Positions 55,142 to 64,000 of a stretch of DNA of 64,000 nt are shown one piece after another. The translations under genes and the position numbers were made by a program. The stretch spans positions 1 to 64,000 of the forward strand of contig NZ_AUGE01000006.1 of the NCBI RefSeq assembly GCF_000426865.1, in the 5' to 3' direction. Source of the stretch: Citrifermentans bremense R1 (GTDB lineage: Bacteria; Desulfobacterota; Desulfuromonadia; Geobacterales; Geobacteraceae). The notes under the pieces are model-generated. The model searched no databases, was not told the DNA's origin, and saw nothing but the letters and a program-made list of their open reading frames with translations. How positions within the stretch are numbered: position 1 is the stretch's first letter; each line of letters begins with the position of its first letter.

Positions 55142-57561
55142 TGGTCTGGACCCAAATGCTCATGATCGCGCTGCTGCTTCTGCTAGGCTACCTGTACCTG
55201 GGGTACCCGGCGTTGCTCTGCCTTTTGGCCAGGCTCTTCCCCAAGGCGCACCGCTTCGACGAGGGGTACACCCCCACGGTGACCCTCGTCATCTCCGCCT
55301 ACAACGAGGTGGAGGTGATTCGGAGCAAGATCGAGAACTCTTTCGCGCTCGACTACCCTGCGGACAAGCTCTCCATCATGGTGGTCTCCGACTGCTCGGA
55401 CGACGGCACCGACGAGGCGGTACTCGAATACGCCTGCCGCGGGGTACGCCTGGTGCGTGCCAGCCTGCGGCGCGGCAAGACCTCCGCTCTAAACCAGGCC
55501 ATGGCGCTCGTGGAGAGCGAGGTGGTGGTCTTCTCCGACGCCAACGCCATCTACGACAAGAACGCGATACGGAAGCTGGTCCGGCACTTCTCCGACCAGG
55601 CGATAGGGTACGTGGTGGGGTATGCGCGCTACCTGGAGGAGACACGCACCGCGGCGGGGACCAGCGAAGGGGCCTACTGGAACGTCGAGGTGCTGATCAA
55701 AAAATGGGAGTCTGATTTCTCCTCAGTGGTCGGCGGCGACGGCGCCATCTACGCCATCCGGCGTTTTCTCTACCAGCCGATGCAGGAGAGCGACATCAAC
55801 GATTTCGTGAACCCGCTGCAGATCGTGGTCAAGGGGTTTCGCGGCATTTTCGATCCCGAGGCGTACTGCTTCGAGCAGCCCGCCGGAAAGTTCGAGAAGG
55901 AATTTTCCCGCAAGGTGCGCATCGTGAACCGCAGCTTCAACGCGCTCTACCGGGTCCCCGAGGCCTGCAACCCCCTCCGCACCGGCCGTTTCGCCTGGCT
56001 GTTGGTAAGCCACAAACTGCTGCGCTGGTTCTCCCCGTACCTCCTGCTTTTGTTCCTGTGCGCCCTGCTGCTTGACTGGGGGAGGGACACCGGCTCGTTG
56101 CTGCACCTGACTGCGGCGGCGCTGACCGGCTTGCTCTTTCTCCTGGCAGGGGTGGGGAAGCTCTTGGACGGCAAAGGGAAGTCGTTTGCGCTTTTTCATC
56201 TCCCTTACTATTTCCTGCTTATCAACCACGCCTCGGCCAGGGGGATACTGCTGCGCCTTCGTGGCACCACCATCACCACCTGGAACACGGTGCGCCAGGG
56301 GGATGCGGTGCCTGCTGCCGGGGGGAGATGGGTCCCGCGCCTGCTCGTTTTCACCTCTTTCGCCGTCCTGGCAGTTTTTGCCTGCGGCATGTTCAGCGAT
56401 CCGCAGCGGCTCGCTCTTGCCGCCTGGTTGCTCGCTTTCGCCCTGGCGCACGCCTTCGTGATCTACCCAGGCTTGCTCCTCCCGCTGGCCCGGCTGCACC
56501 GGATAAAGGTCACTAGCGACGGGAGCTACTCCCCCGAGGTCACGCTGCTCATCCTCGCCTTGAACGAGGAGGCGGTTATCGAAAGCAAGGTGCTGAACAG
56601 CCTCGCCCTGGATTACCCTAAGGAAAAATTGAGGATCGTGGTTGCCTCCGACGGCTCCACTGACCGCACCAACGCCATCGTCGCCGGCTACGCCGCGCTC
56701 GGCGTCGAGCTTTTCGCTTACCCGTCGAACCGGGGGAAGATCGCCGCGCTGAACGACGCCATGCGCGAAATTGGCTCGGAGATCGTCCTCTTCTCCGACG
56801 CGAACGTCAACTACCACCCGCAGGCGGTGAAGAACATCGTGCGCAACTTCGCCGACCCGCGCGTTGGGGCCGTCTCTGGAAAGGTGATGCTCTCCAGCGG
56901 CACGCTGAGCTATGGCGTCGCGGAGAGGGCCTACTACAGCATCGAGCATTCGATCCAGAAGCACGAGGGGGCGGCCGGTGTGCTGATAGGGGGGGACGGT
57001 GCCATGTTCGCCATCCGCCGCTCCCTGTTCAACGCCCCCCCGGCCGACACCATCCTGGACGACCTGGTGATCGCTTTGGGTATTGCCCGGCAGGGGCACC
57101 TGGTAGTGCACGAGAAAGAGGCCCTGGGGTTCGAGGAAAACCTGCTGGAGTTCCGGCGTGAATTCCGCAGGAAGGCGCGCATCATCGCCGGCGGCTACCA
57201 GTGCCTGCTGCGGGGCGAGGTGCTGCCGCGCTGGGATCAGCCGCTTTTGATGTTCTGCTTTCTCTCCCACAAGGTGCTTCGTTGGGGGAGCGGGATCCTG
57301 TTCCTGGCCCTCATGGGGGTGCTGCTGCAGATCCAGTTCCTGCATGACGCCGCTTTTCTCCCAAGGTTCCGGTGGCTTTTGGCGCTGATGGTGTCCAGCG
57401 TGCTCCTCGCTTTGCTGGCGCAGTTTTGTCCCCGGATCCAGCGCCTTAAGGTGGCGAACCTCTGCCATTACTTCTGCATGTTGCTGGTCGCCTCGCTGGT
57501 GGGTTGCTATCTGGGGGTGACCGGGAAGCAACAGGTCACCTGGCGCAGGGAGGCAGCCTAG
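55141..57561 (+). CDS. Tandem double glycosyltransferase family 2 membrane protein
   Basis: 806 residues made of two complete GT2 modules, each with its own catalytic domain and membrane helices. The first (about 1-400) has LVISAYNEVEVIRSKIENSFALDY, VVSDCSDDGTDEA and FSDANAIYD; the second (about 430-806) has LLILALNEEAVIESKVLNSLALDY, VASDGSTDRTNAI and FSDANVNYHPQ. Both retain GGDGA and C-terminal RRKARI/RKVRI blocks, so it looks like a tandem duplication and fusion of one gene. It starts one base into the previous stop. The two halves could add successive sugars. Confidence 0.88.
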   Translation: MVWTQMLMIALLLLLGYLYLGYPALLCLLARLFPKAHRFDEGYTPTVTLVISAYNEVEVIRSKIENSFALDYPADKLSIMVVSDCSDDGTDEAVLEYACRGVRLVRASLRRGKTSALNQAMALVESEVVVFSDANAIYDKNAIRKLVRHFSDQAIGYVVGYARYLEETRTAAGTSEGAYWNVEVLIKKWESDFSSVVGGDGAIYAIRRFLYQPMQESDINDFVNPLQIVVKGFRGIFDPEAYCFEQPAGKFEKEFSRKVRIVNRSFNALYRVPEACNPLRTGRFAWLLVSHKLLRWFSPYLLLLFLCALLLDWGRDTGSLLHLTAAALTGLLFLLAGVGKLLDGKGKSFALFHLPYYFLLINHASARGILLRLRGTTITTWNTVRQGDAVPAAGGRWVPRLLVFTSFAVLAVFACGMFSDPQRLALAAWLLAFALAHAFVIYPGLLLPLARLHRIKVTSDGSYSPEVTLLILALNEEAVIESKVLNSLALDYPKEKLRIVVASDGSTDRTNAIVAGYAALGVELFAYPSNRGKIAALNDAMREIGSEIVLFSDANVNYHPQAVKNIVRNFADPRVGAVSGKVMLSSGTLSYGVAERAYYSIEHSIQKHEGAAGVLIGGDGAMFAIRRSLFNAPPADTILDDLVIALGIARQGHLVVHEKEALGFEENLLEFRREFRRKARIIAGGYQCLLRGEVLPRWDQPLLMFCFLSHKVLRWGSGILFLALMGVLLQIQFLHDAAFLPRFRWLLALMVSSVLLALLAQFCPRIQRLKVANLCHYFCMLLVASLVGCYLGVTGKQQVTWRREAA

Positions 57562-59451
57562 ATGTGCGGCATAGCCGGCTTCTTCAGGTCCCTCTGTCCG
57601 GAGGGGGATACGCGCCTTTTGCGGCGGATGGGGGAGGTGATCAGCCACCGCGGCCCCGACGCCTCCGGCGAATTCCTCGACGAAGAGGTGGGGCTTTCCC
57701 ACAGAAGGCTCAGCATCCTGGACCTTTCCCCCCTGGGGAACCAGCCGATGCACTCCCTGGACGGAAGGTACGTCATCGTCTTCAACGGCGAGATCTACAA
57801 CTTCCTGGAACTGCGCGGGGAGCTGGAGCGCGAAGGGGTTCAGTTCAGGAGCAGGACGGATACCGAGGTGATCCTTGCCCTCTACGCCAGGGAAGGGGTG
57901 GCATCCCTCAAGCGCCTGAACGGCATGTTCGCTTTCGCCCTTTGGGACCGGGACACGAAGACGCTCCTTTTGGCTCGGGACCGGATCGGCAAGAAGCCTT
58001 TGTACTACTACCATGCCGGCGGGGACCGGATCGCCTTCGCCTCGGAGATAAAGTCGCTCCTCGAGGTCCCGGGGGTGGAGCGGCAGGTTGAGCCTACGGC
58101 GGTTGCGGATTACCTGAAGTACCTCTACATCCCGGCCCCGAAGACCATCTACCGGCAGCTCCACAAGCTCCCCCCCGCCCACTGCCTGGAGCTCAAGGCG
58201 GGAGAAGAGCCACGGATCCGCGAGTATTGGGATGTGGAGTTCAAGGCCGACTACGGGCTGACCCCCGAGGCGGCGGAAGAAGAGCTTTTGGACCTGCTGC
58301 AAAAGGCGACCGCCTGCCGCATGATCGCCGACGTTCCGCTCGGGGCCTTTCTTTCGGGCGGGGTCGACTCAAGCGCCGTGGTGGCGCTCATGGCGCGCGC
58401 GGCGCAGGAGCCGGTGAAAACCTGCTCCATAGGGTTTGACGACAAGCGCCACGACGAGACCCCCTACGCCCGCGAGGTGGCAACGCTCTTCGCAACCGAG
58501 CACAAGGAGTACCGGGTGAGCGCCGACCTGGCCGGCACGGTGGCCCTCTTGCCTCGCTTCTTCGATGAGCCTTTCGCCGACTCCTCGGCGCTTCCCACTT
58601 ACCACGTCTCGCGCCTGGCGCGGCAGTCGGTGACGGTGGCGCTCGCTGGAGACGGCGGCGACGAGAGCTTTGCCGGGTACCAGAAGTACGCCATCGAGCT
58701 GAAGGAGGACCTGGCGCGGCGCGCGGTCCCCAGGGCGCTCCTCTCCCTGATCGGCAAGGCGGCAGGCGCCGCGTCGCACCCGCTTTTGAGAAAGGCGCGC
58801 TCCCTCACCCGGAGCGCACTCCTGGAACCGGCCGCGGCCTACTACCGGACCAACACCTTCGTGGAGGACGACCTTCTGGCGGAACTTCTGTCGGAGCCTT
58901 TTCGCCGCGCCTGCGCAGGCTACGACCCGGCCGAGCAGACCACGCGTTACTTCAGCCGGATGCAAGGGGCGGATCACGTGACCGCCATGCTCTACACCGA
59001 CCTGAAGAGCTACCTTCCGGGGGACATCCTGGTCAAGGTGGACCGGATGAGCATGGCGCATTCGCTCGAGGTGAGGGCGCCCTTTCTGGACTACCGGATC
59101 GTCGAGTTCGCCGCGCGGCTTCCCTCCAGCTGGAAGATCTCCGGGGGGGAGAAGAAGATCATCCTCAGGAAGGCCTTCGGGCGCCTGCTCCCCGAGAGCG
59201 TCTTGAACCGCCCCAAGCAGGGGTTCACCGTGCCGCTGGACGCGTGGTTTAAAAAGGAGCTTAGGGAGTTCGCCGCCAGCCGGCTTCTGGACGACCCGAC
59301 GCTGTCGCAGTACCTCTCCCTGAACGTGGTGAGGCGGGTCTGGGATGAGCACCAACAGGACAGGGCCCGGCACGGCACGCTCCTTTGGAGCCTGTTGATG
59401 CTGGCGCTCTGGCACCAGGAGTACCAGGGAGGTGCACCATGTTCGAAGTGA
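57562..59451 (+). CDS. Exosortase A system amidotransferase (asparagine-synthase-like)
   Basis: 629 residues. N-terminal Ntn glutaminase with Cys2 nucleophile (MCGIAGFF), HRGPDASGE and FNGEIYNF; C-terminal ATP-pyrophosphatase domain with SGGVDSSAVV. It probably amidates a uronic acid residue or precursor of the EPS. The ATG follows the previous TAG with no gap. Both active sites look intact. Confidence 0.93.
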   Translation: MCGIAGFFRSLCPEGDTRLLRRMGEVISHRGPDASGEFLDEEVGLSHRRLSILDLSPLGNQPMHSLDGRYVIVFNGEIYNFLELRGELEREGVQFRSRTDTEVILALYAREGVASLKRLNGMFAFALWDRDTKTLLLARDRIGKKPLYYYHAGGDRIAFASEIKSLLEVPGVERQVEPTAVADYLKYLYIPAPKTIYRQLHKLPPAHCLELKAGEEPRIREYWDVEFKADYGLTPEAAEEELLDLLQKATACRMIADVPLGAFLSGGVDSSAVVALMARAAQEPVKTCSIGFDDKRHDETPYAREVATLFATEHKEYRVSADLAGTVALLPRFFDEPFADSSALPTYHVSRLARQSVTVALAGDGGDESFAGYQKYAIELKEDLARRAVPRALLSLIGKAAGAASHPLLRKARSLTRSALLEPAAAYYRTNTFVEDDLLAELLSEPFRRACAGYDPAEQTTRYFSRMQGADHVTAMLYTDLKSYLPGDILVKVDRMSMAHSLEVRAPFLDYRIVEFAARLPSSWKISGGEKKIILRKAFGRLLPESVLNRPKQGFTVPLDAWFKKELREFAASRLLDDPTLSQYLSLNVVRRVWDEHQQDRARHGTLLWSLLMLALWHQEYQGGAPCSK

Positions 59452-59966
59452 TCAGAAAGGACCTGTCCCGGCTCGACCCTGAGGGAAACGCTTCCGCGAG
59501 GACGCTCGTAGCGGGGCTCCTCTCCCAGGGGTTCCAGGCCATCCTCGTCTACCGCTTCTTCCACTGGCTGCAGCAAAAAGGGTGGTCCGGCCAGCCGCTG
59601 CGCTTTTTCTGCGAACGCTTCATCGAGATCACCGCGGGGATCTCGATACCGGCCCGCTGCCGCATCGGGGAAGGGTTCCGGATCCACCACTTCGGCGGGA
59701 TCATCTTCCACCCCACGGTACAGATAGGGCACAACTGCACCCTGTACCAGGGGGTGACCATCGGCGACCGCGGGGGGGAAGGCGGCGCCGCCAAGATTGG
59801 GGACAACGTCCTGATCGGCGCGGGGGCCAAGATCATCGGCGCCATAGAGATAGGGGACCACTGCGTGGTGGGGGCGAACGCCGTGGTGACGAGGAGCATG
59901 CCTGCGGGGACCACGGCCCTCGGCGCACCCTGCCGCCTCAAATACCCCGACGGAAGGATCGAATGA
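59439..59966 (+). CDS. Serine-acetyltransferase-like hexapeptide-repeat acyltransferase
   Basis: 175 residues, SAT/CysE-like: an N-terminal helical part (AILVYRFFHWLQQKGW), then left-handed beta-helix hexapeptides with catalytic His in HHFGGIIFH and the IGDRGGEGGAAKIGDNV, IGAGAKIIGAIEIGDH turns. In EPS loci such enzymes acetylate sugars; free serine acetylation is less likely in this context. The ATG at 59439 has GGGAGGTG upstream; it overlaps the amidotransferase by 13 bases. Confidence 0.88.
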   Translation: MFEVIRKDLSRLDPEGNASARTLVAGLLSQGFQAILVYRFFHWLQQKGWSGQPLRFFCERFIEITAGISIPARCRIGEGFRIHHFGGIIFHPTVQIGHNCTLYQGVTIGDRGGEGGAAKIGDNVLIGAGAKIIGAIEIGDHCVVGANAVVTRSMPAGTTALGAPCRLKYPDGRIE

Positions 59967-61204
59967 TGGAGCCGAGACCTACACAAGGGGTGCCGCGGGT
60001 GATGGACCTGCGGGGGACCTACAAGGGAGGGGGAGGGCCGGACAAGACGGTCCTGAACTCGGCGGCGCAGCATGACCCCGCGCGGGTCTACGTGCTGGTG
60101 ACCTACCTGCGCCAGCCAAACGACCACGAGTTCCAGATCCCGGAGATGGCGAAAAAGCTCGGCATCGACTACGTCGACCTCTGCGACGGGAGCACGGTCG
60201 ACCTTGCCTGCCTGCGCGGGCTCACGGCCCTTTTGGACCGGCACCAGTTGGAGGTCGTGCACGCCCACGACGACAAGACGCTCCTTTACGCCTACATCCT
60301 GAGGTTGATGCGCCCGGGGCTGCGCATCCTTTACACCTGTCACTCCCACGCCGTGCACCGCAGCGAGAAGTTCGATTCGCTTGCCTCCTACCTCAAGTTC
60401 CGGGCGCGGCAGAAGCTGCAGATCTGGCTCATGAGTCAGTACCTGAGACCGGTCATCACCGTCTCCAACGACACCCGAGACCGGCTGGTGGCAAACGGGC
60501 TGGACGAAGCCGGGGTCGCCGTGCTGCATAACGGTATCGACACCACGGTCTGGCAGCGCGCCGGGAGCACCCCGGTGCTGCGGGACGAACTCGGGATAGG
60601 GGAGGGCGGTTTGCTGGTGGGAACCGTCGCCCGCATCACCCCGGAGAAGGACCTGGGGACCTTTTACGAGGTGGCCAGGCGCGTGGCCCTGGAGCTTCCG
60701 GCGGTGCGCTTCGTCATCGTAGGGGATGGCTACGGCGACGAGTTGGAGCGGGCGCGGCGCGACGTGGCGCGCCTGGGGCTGGAAGAAGTGGTGCACTTCA
60801 CCGGGCACAGGAACGACCTGCGCGACGTCTACGTCTCCTTCGACGTCTTCCTGATGACCTCGGTCACAGAAGGGCTCCCCAACACGCTCCTCGAGGCGAT
60901 GGCGCTAGGTGTTCCTTCCGTCTCCACTGACGTGGGTGGGATACCTGAGCTGCTGCAAGACGGCGAGGGGGGGTACCTGACCCCTGCCGGCGACGTGGAG
61001 CAACTGTCGCTGCGGGTGCTTGAGCTTTTGGCCTCGGTTGAGCTGCGGGATCGCTTCTCGCGGCAGTGCCGCGAGCGGATCGAGCAGCATTTCTCCTTCG
61101 GGCGCCGGGTCCGCTTCATGGAGGATTACTACCACTGGTTTGCCGGCGTGGGGGGCCTCCCCCGGCCGGAAGACGCGGGGAGGGCGCTTGGGCATGCTTT
61201 TTAA
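59963..61204 (+). CDS. Glycosyltransferase family 4
   Basis: 413 residues, GT-B fold. N-terminal acceptor domain (VVHAHDDKTLLYAYI, YTCHSHAVHRSEKFDS) and C-terminal donor domain (GTVARITPEKDLGTFYEVAR, FVIVGDGYGDELE, TSVTEGLPNTLLEAMALGVPSVSTDVGG with the EX7E motif). Cytoplasmic. Starts four bases before the previous stop; the next gene overlaps its end by 11 bases. Confidence 0.92.
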   Translation: MMEPRPTQGVPRVMDLRGTYKGGGGPDKTVLNSAAQHDPARVYVLVTYLRQPNDHEFQIPEMAKKLGIDYVDLCDGSTVDLACLRGLTALLDRHQLEVVHAHDDKTLLYAYILRLMRPGLRILYTCHSHAVHRSEKFDSLASYLKFRARQKLQIWLMSQYLRPVITVSNDTRDRLVANGLDEAGVAVLHNGIDTTVWQRAGSTPVLRDELGIGEGGLLVGTVARITPEKDLGTFYEVARRVALELPAVRFVIVGDGYGDELERARRDVARLGLEEVVHFTGHRNDLRDVYVSFDVFLMTSVTEGLPNTLLEAMALGVPSVSTDVGGIPELLQDGEGGYLTPAGDVEQLSLRVLELLASVELRDRFSRQCRERIEQHFSFGRRVRFMEDYYHWFAGVGGLPRPEDAGRALGHAF

Positions 61205-63710
61205 GGAGATCCTGATCAGGGAGCGCGCCGGCATTTCCCGAACGTCGGAGCCGGTGCGGGTCTCCGTCCCCTTTGCCAAAGGGGAGCTCGCCGATCCGGA
61301 CGCCATCGGGCTGCGGGATGCCGCAGGGGAGCCGGTCCCGGTCCAGCTGCAGGCGCTCAGCCGCTGGAAAGACGGCTCGGTGCAGTGGCTGCACTGCGAT
61401 TTTGCGGCCGACGTCCCGGCTTCGGTGCAGCTTCGCTACCGCCTGGCCCAGGCCGGCTCTCCCGCTCCCAAGGCGGGGTGCGAGCTGCGCGTGACGCAGG
61501 GAAAGGATAGCTGGCAGGTCGATACCGGCGCCGCCAGTTTCCAGCTCGACGCAAAACTCCTCCGCCCCTTCCTTAAAGTGCGGCGCGGGGAGGACCCTGC
61601 CGCGGGCGCCGGGGGGTGTCGCCTGACGGACTGCGACGGGGTCGGGCTTGAGGGGAGCATAGATCAGGTCTCGTTGGAGACCTTCGGAGCGCTGCGGGCC
61701 ACGCTGCGAGTGGAAGGGGCTTTCGCTGCGGCGGTGCGCTTTTGCTGCCGGCTCCATTTCTTCGCCGGCAAAAGCCTCTGCCGCTTCGAGCTCACCCTGC
61801 ACAACCCGCGCAGGGCCCGCCACACCGGCGGCCTGTGGGACCTCGGGGACCCTGGTTCCTTTTTCTTCCGCGGACTGCGCTTCGAACTCCCCCTGGAGCA
61901 ACCGGGAGAACGCCTGGTTATCCCGGAGCCGGGGGAGGTAGCCAGCAAGCCGGTCCGCGGCGGGGCGCTCTCCCTTTTGCAGCGATCCAGCGGGGGAGAC
62001 GCCGCAGTGGATGCGGGGTATCGGCTGCTGGAGGGGGGCAAGCTGCTGCGGGAAGGAAAAAGGGCGACCCCGCTTGCCTGGTCCGGTGTCGGCGCCAAGG
62101 GGGTCGGGGCGATTTTTCCCCGCTTCTGGCAGCAATATCCCAAAGAGGTTGCGGCAGCCCCTGCGGCGCTTTCTGTCTCCCTCTTTCCGGAATGCGACGA
62201 GCCGCACGAACTGCAGGGGGGGGAGCGCTCAACCAGTTCCTTCTGGGTCGACTTCTGCTGCCGTGCCGAGGACCTGGCGCCGCTCGCCGCCCCGCTGGCG
62301 CTCTCTCCCTCCCCGGAGACGGTGCGCGCCGCCGGGGTGCTGGGGGACCTGCCGCAGGAAACCGGAGATTTCGTCGACCGCTTCCTCGCGGGGCCGCAGG
62401 CGCTCTTCGAACGCCGCGAGGCGATAGACGAATACGGCTGGCGCGACTTCGGCGATATCTACGCCGATCACGAGGCCGTTTACCATCAGGGCCCCGAGCC
62501 CTTCGTCTCCCATTACAACAACCAGTACGACATCTGCGCGGGACTCTACCGCAAGTTCCTCGCGACTGGAGATCCGGGGTGGGGGGAACTTGCCTCCGAC
62601 CTGGCCCGCCACGTGCTCGACATTGACATCTACCATACCGGCTGCGACAGGGAGGAGTACAACGGCGGGCTCTTCTGGCACACGGACCACTACATCAGCG
62701 CCGGAAGCGCCACCCACCGCACCTACTCGAAGGTGCACTTGGGGGTGAAGGATCCCCGCTACTGGGGGGGCGGACCTGCCGCCGAACATTGCTACACCAC
62801 GGGGCTTTTGCTCCACTACTACCTGACCGGAGAGGAGCAGTTTCGCGACGGCGTCCTGGGGCTCGCCGACTGGTGCTACCTCTCCGTCTGCGGCGCGCCG
62901 CTTTTCGGTGCTGCGGCGAAGAGGCTCCTGGGGAACCTGTCGCAGCTAAAGGGAAGCGGCGACAGGGAGCTCTTTCACAGCTTTCCGCTTACCCGCGGCA
63001 CCGGCAACGCGCTTGCCGCGACCCTCGACGCCTTCCAAGTCAGCGGCGACCGCAGCTACCTGCTGCGCGCCGAAGAGCTGGTCCGGGGTGTGCTCCACCC
63101 GGAGGACGACCTGGAGGCGCGGGGGCTGCTGAACGCGGAGACAGCCTGGTCCTACACGGTGCTGCTTTCAGCGGTTGCGAAGTTCCTCGACAAGAAGGGG
63201 GAGCTGGAGGAATACGACGATGCCTTCTGCTATGCCCGCGACGCCCTGTTAGCCTACGCCCGCTGGATGACGGGGCACGAGTACCCTTACCTGGAGAAAA
63301 AGGAGCTGCTCGAGTACCCCAACGAAACCTGGGCTGCGCAGGACCTGCGCAAGGCCGTGGTGCTCTATAAGGCTGCCCGCTATGCCGCCGATGCGGAGCG
63401 GCCCCTGATGCTGGAGAAGGCGGCCCGGTTGGTCGCGGCGGCAAGGGAACAGTTATACGGCTTCATTACCAGCAGCTGTACCAGGCCTGTCGCGCTCATG
63501 CTGCAAAACGGCTGGGTCGCGGCCGCTTTAGAGCGGGAGCTCTCTTTACCCCCGGCAGCTGCACGGCGCGCGGCCGCAGGATACGGCTCCCCCATCCCGG
63601 TTCTTAGTCTCTCCAGCGTAGTGGCGCGCGCAGCTAGCGAGTTTTGGAGGGCGTGCAGGCAAAGCAGCATAGGCCGCGAGATAAGATGGGTCAAGGCAAG
63701 GTTCGGTTGA
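61194..63710 (+). CDS. RIFT-barrel, exo-rhamnogalacturonan-lyase-like protein
   Basis: 838 residues, no signal peptide. The N-terminus (EPVRVSVPFAKGEL, GEPVPVQLQALSRWKDGSVQWLHCDF) has the beta pattern of the RIFT barrel domain of PcRGLX-type proteins. The middle is a beta region, and residues about 400-740 read like an alpha/alpha toroid (EYNGGLFWHTDHYISAGSATHRTYS; AEHCYTTGLLLHYYLTGEE), as in polysaccharide lyases and hydrolases. It may trim or degrade the EPS or its intermediates. The start chosen at 61194 has GGAGG about ten bases upstream. Family assignment is from pattern recognition, so the catalytic function is unsure. Confidence 0.65.
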   Translation: MLFKEILIRERAGISRTSEPVRVSVPFAKGELADPDAIGLRDAAGEPVPVQLQALSRWKDGSVQWLHCDFAADVPASVQLRYRLAQAGSPAPKAGCELRVTQGKDSWQVDTGAASFQLDAKLLRPFLKVRRGEDPAAGAGGCRLTDCDGVGLEGSIDQVSLETFGALRATLRVEGAFAAAVRFCCRLHFFAGKSLCRFELTLHNPRRARHTGGLWDLGDPGSFFFRGLRFELPLEQPGERLVIPEPGEVASKPVRGGALSLLQRSSGGDAAVDAGYRLLEGGKLLREGKRATPLAWSGVGAKGVGAIFPRFWQQYPKEVAAAPAALSVSLFPECDEPHELQGGERSTSSFWVDFCCRAEDLAPLAAPLALSPSPETVRAAGVLGDLPQETGDFVDRFLAGPQALFERREAIDEYGWRDFGDIYADHEAVYHQGPEPFVSHYNNQYDICAGLYRKFLATGDPGWGELASDLARHVLDIDIYHTGCDREEYNGGLFWHTDHYISAGSATHRTYSKVHLGVKDPRYWGGGPAAEHCYTTGLLLHYYLTGEEQFRDGVLGLADWCYLSVCGAPLFGAAAKRLLGNLSQLKGSGDRELFHSFPLTRGTGNALAATLDAFQVSGDRSYLLRAEELVRGVLHPEDDLEARGLLNAETAWSYTVLLSAVAKFLDKKGELEEYDDAFCYARDALLAYARWMTGHEYPYLEKKELLEYPNETWAAQDLRKAVVLYKAARYAADAERPLMLEKAARLVAAAREQLYGFITSSCTRPVALMLQNGWVAAALERELSLPPAAARRAAAGYGSPIPVLSLSSVVARAASEFWRACRQSSIGREIRWVKARFG

Positions 63711-63725
63711 GGGAGGACGGACACG

Positions 63726-64000
63726 ATGCACAAGCACCTGAAGAACCTCTTGTTCAACATGCTTTTGTGCACCGAGGTGGACCGCATGTGCCGGTTTTTG
63801 AACCGGAGCAAGCTCCTCGTGGTGATGTACCACGGCATCACGGACCGCCGTTATCACCCCCCGTTCTGGACCCAGCTCCCGGTTGAGAAATTCCGCGAGC
63901 AGCTTGCCTTCCTGAAGCGGTACTACAGGGTGATCTCCCTGCGGGATATGGTAGCCGCGCTGCGTAAAGGCGCGCCGCTGCCGGAGCGCTCCGCCCTGAT
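63726..64000 (+). CDS. Polysaccharide deacetylase, cut by window end
   Basis: The first 91 residues are visible: a basic helical start (MHKHLKNLLFNMLLCTEVD), then LLVVMYHGITD, which is the first NodB strand with its metal-binding context, and FREQLAFLKRYYRVISLRDM. These fit a carbohydrate-esterase-4-like deacetylase. GGGAGG lies upstream, 15 bases after the previous stop. The remainder is outside the window. Confidence 0.82.
   Translation, partial: MHKHLKNLLFNMLLCTEVDRMCRFLNRSKLLVVMYHGITDRRYHPPFWTQLPVEKFREQLAFLKRYYRVISLRDMVAALRKGAPLPERSAL

Noticed and set aside
55723-58302. 859-codon minus-strand open frame
   Set aside because: Shadow of the double glycosyltransferase and amidotransferase; Gln/His/Arg-rich with no domain, and it crosses two real genes.

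Overview
The window looks like chromosome of a GC-rich anaerobic deltaproteobacterium of the Geobacteraceae (Desulfuromonadota; Geobacter/Citrifermentans/Geomonas-like). The reasons are a match to the Geobacter-type LexA operator in front of lexA, an anaerobic CooS-type carbon monoxide dehydrogenase homologue, an XrtA/PEP-CTERM exopolysaccharide locus, C-rich/G-rich intergenic hairpins and sigma-54 promoters. This placement is inferred from gene content, not from a search.

Layout. 1-2790: the start of a phosphate transporter operon (pstC, cut by the window edge) with a clear Pho box, an orphan PAS histidine kinase and a small zinc-ribbon protein. 2791-19530: a sulfur-centred region. It holds sbp, a YezD-like small protein, metK, a PPOX-fold protein, an unusual radical-SAM protein, a sulfonate/nitrate/taurine-type ABC transporter and a NifH-like ATPase that lacks both cluster cysteines. 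A GNAT follows, and then on the minus strand a second transporter of the same class behind a CooS-like protein in which one C-cluster cysteine is Asp. cysT-cysW-cysA close the region. The two transporter modules, each tied to a redox-enzyme relative with altered cluster ligands, are the best candidates for an undescribed system, possibly for acquiring an organic or one-carbon sulfur compound.

19700-32100 is mostly housekeeping: tRNA-Arg(CCG), a DUF1573 protein, a zinc-ribbon membrane protein with about twelve acidic repeats, mutS-amidase, a nucleotide-sugar dehydrogenase, a probable diadenylate cyclase with an N-terminal sensor region, and a lexA-orf-dinB SOS cassette with its operator. 32100-42000 is accessory and locally more AT-rich: an outer-membrane barrel, a frameshifted ChaN-like gene, an M1-type peptidase, a short flagellin with a sigma-28 promoter, a 91-residue protein resembling the flagellin C-terminus, an intact ISL3-family element with an 8-bp target duplication, a CPBP/CAAX-type membrane protease and a PEP-CTERM protein.

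42000-64000 is a long plus-strand exopolysaccharide locus of the XrtA type: PrsT lipoprotein, priming glycosyltransferase, export protein, chain-length protein, tyrosine kinase, ATPase, outer-membrane protein, deacetylase, FemAB, glycosyltransferases including a tandem double GT2, amidotransferase, acyltransferase, a RIFT-barrel/lyase-like protein and a second deacetylase that runs off the end. The PEP-CTERM gene and prsT are divergently controlled by two sigma-54 promoters with repeated candidate activator sites between them. The exosortase itself is not in the window.
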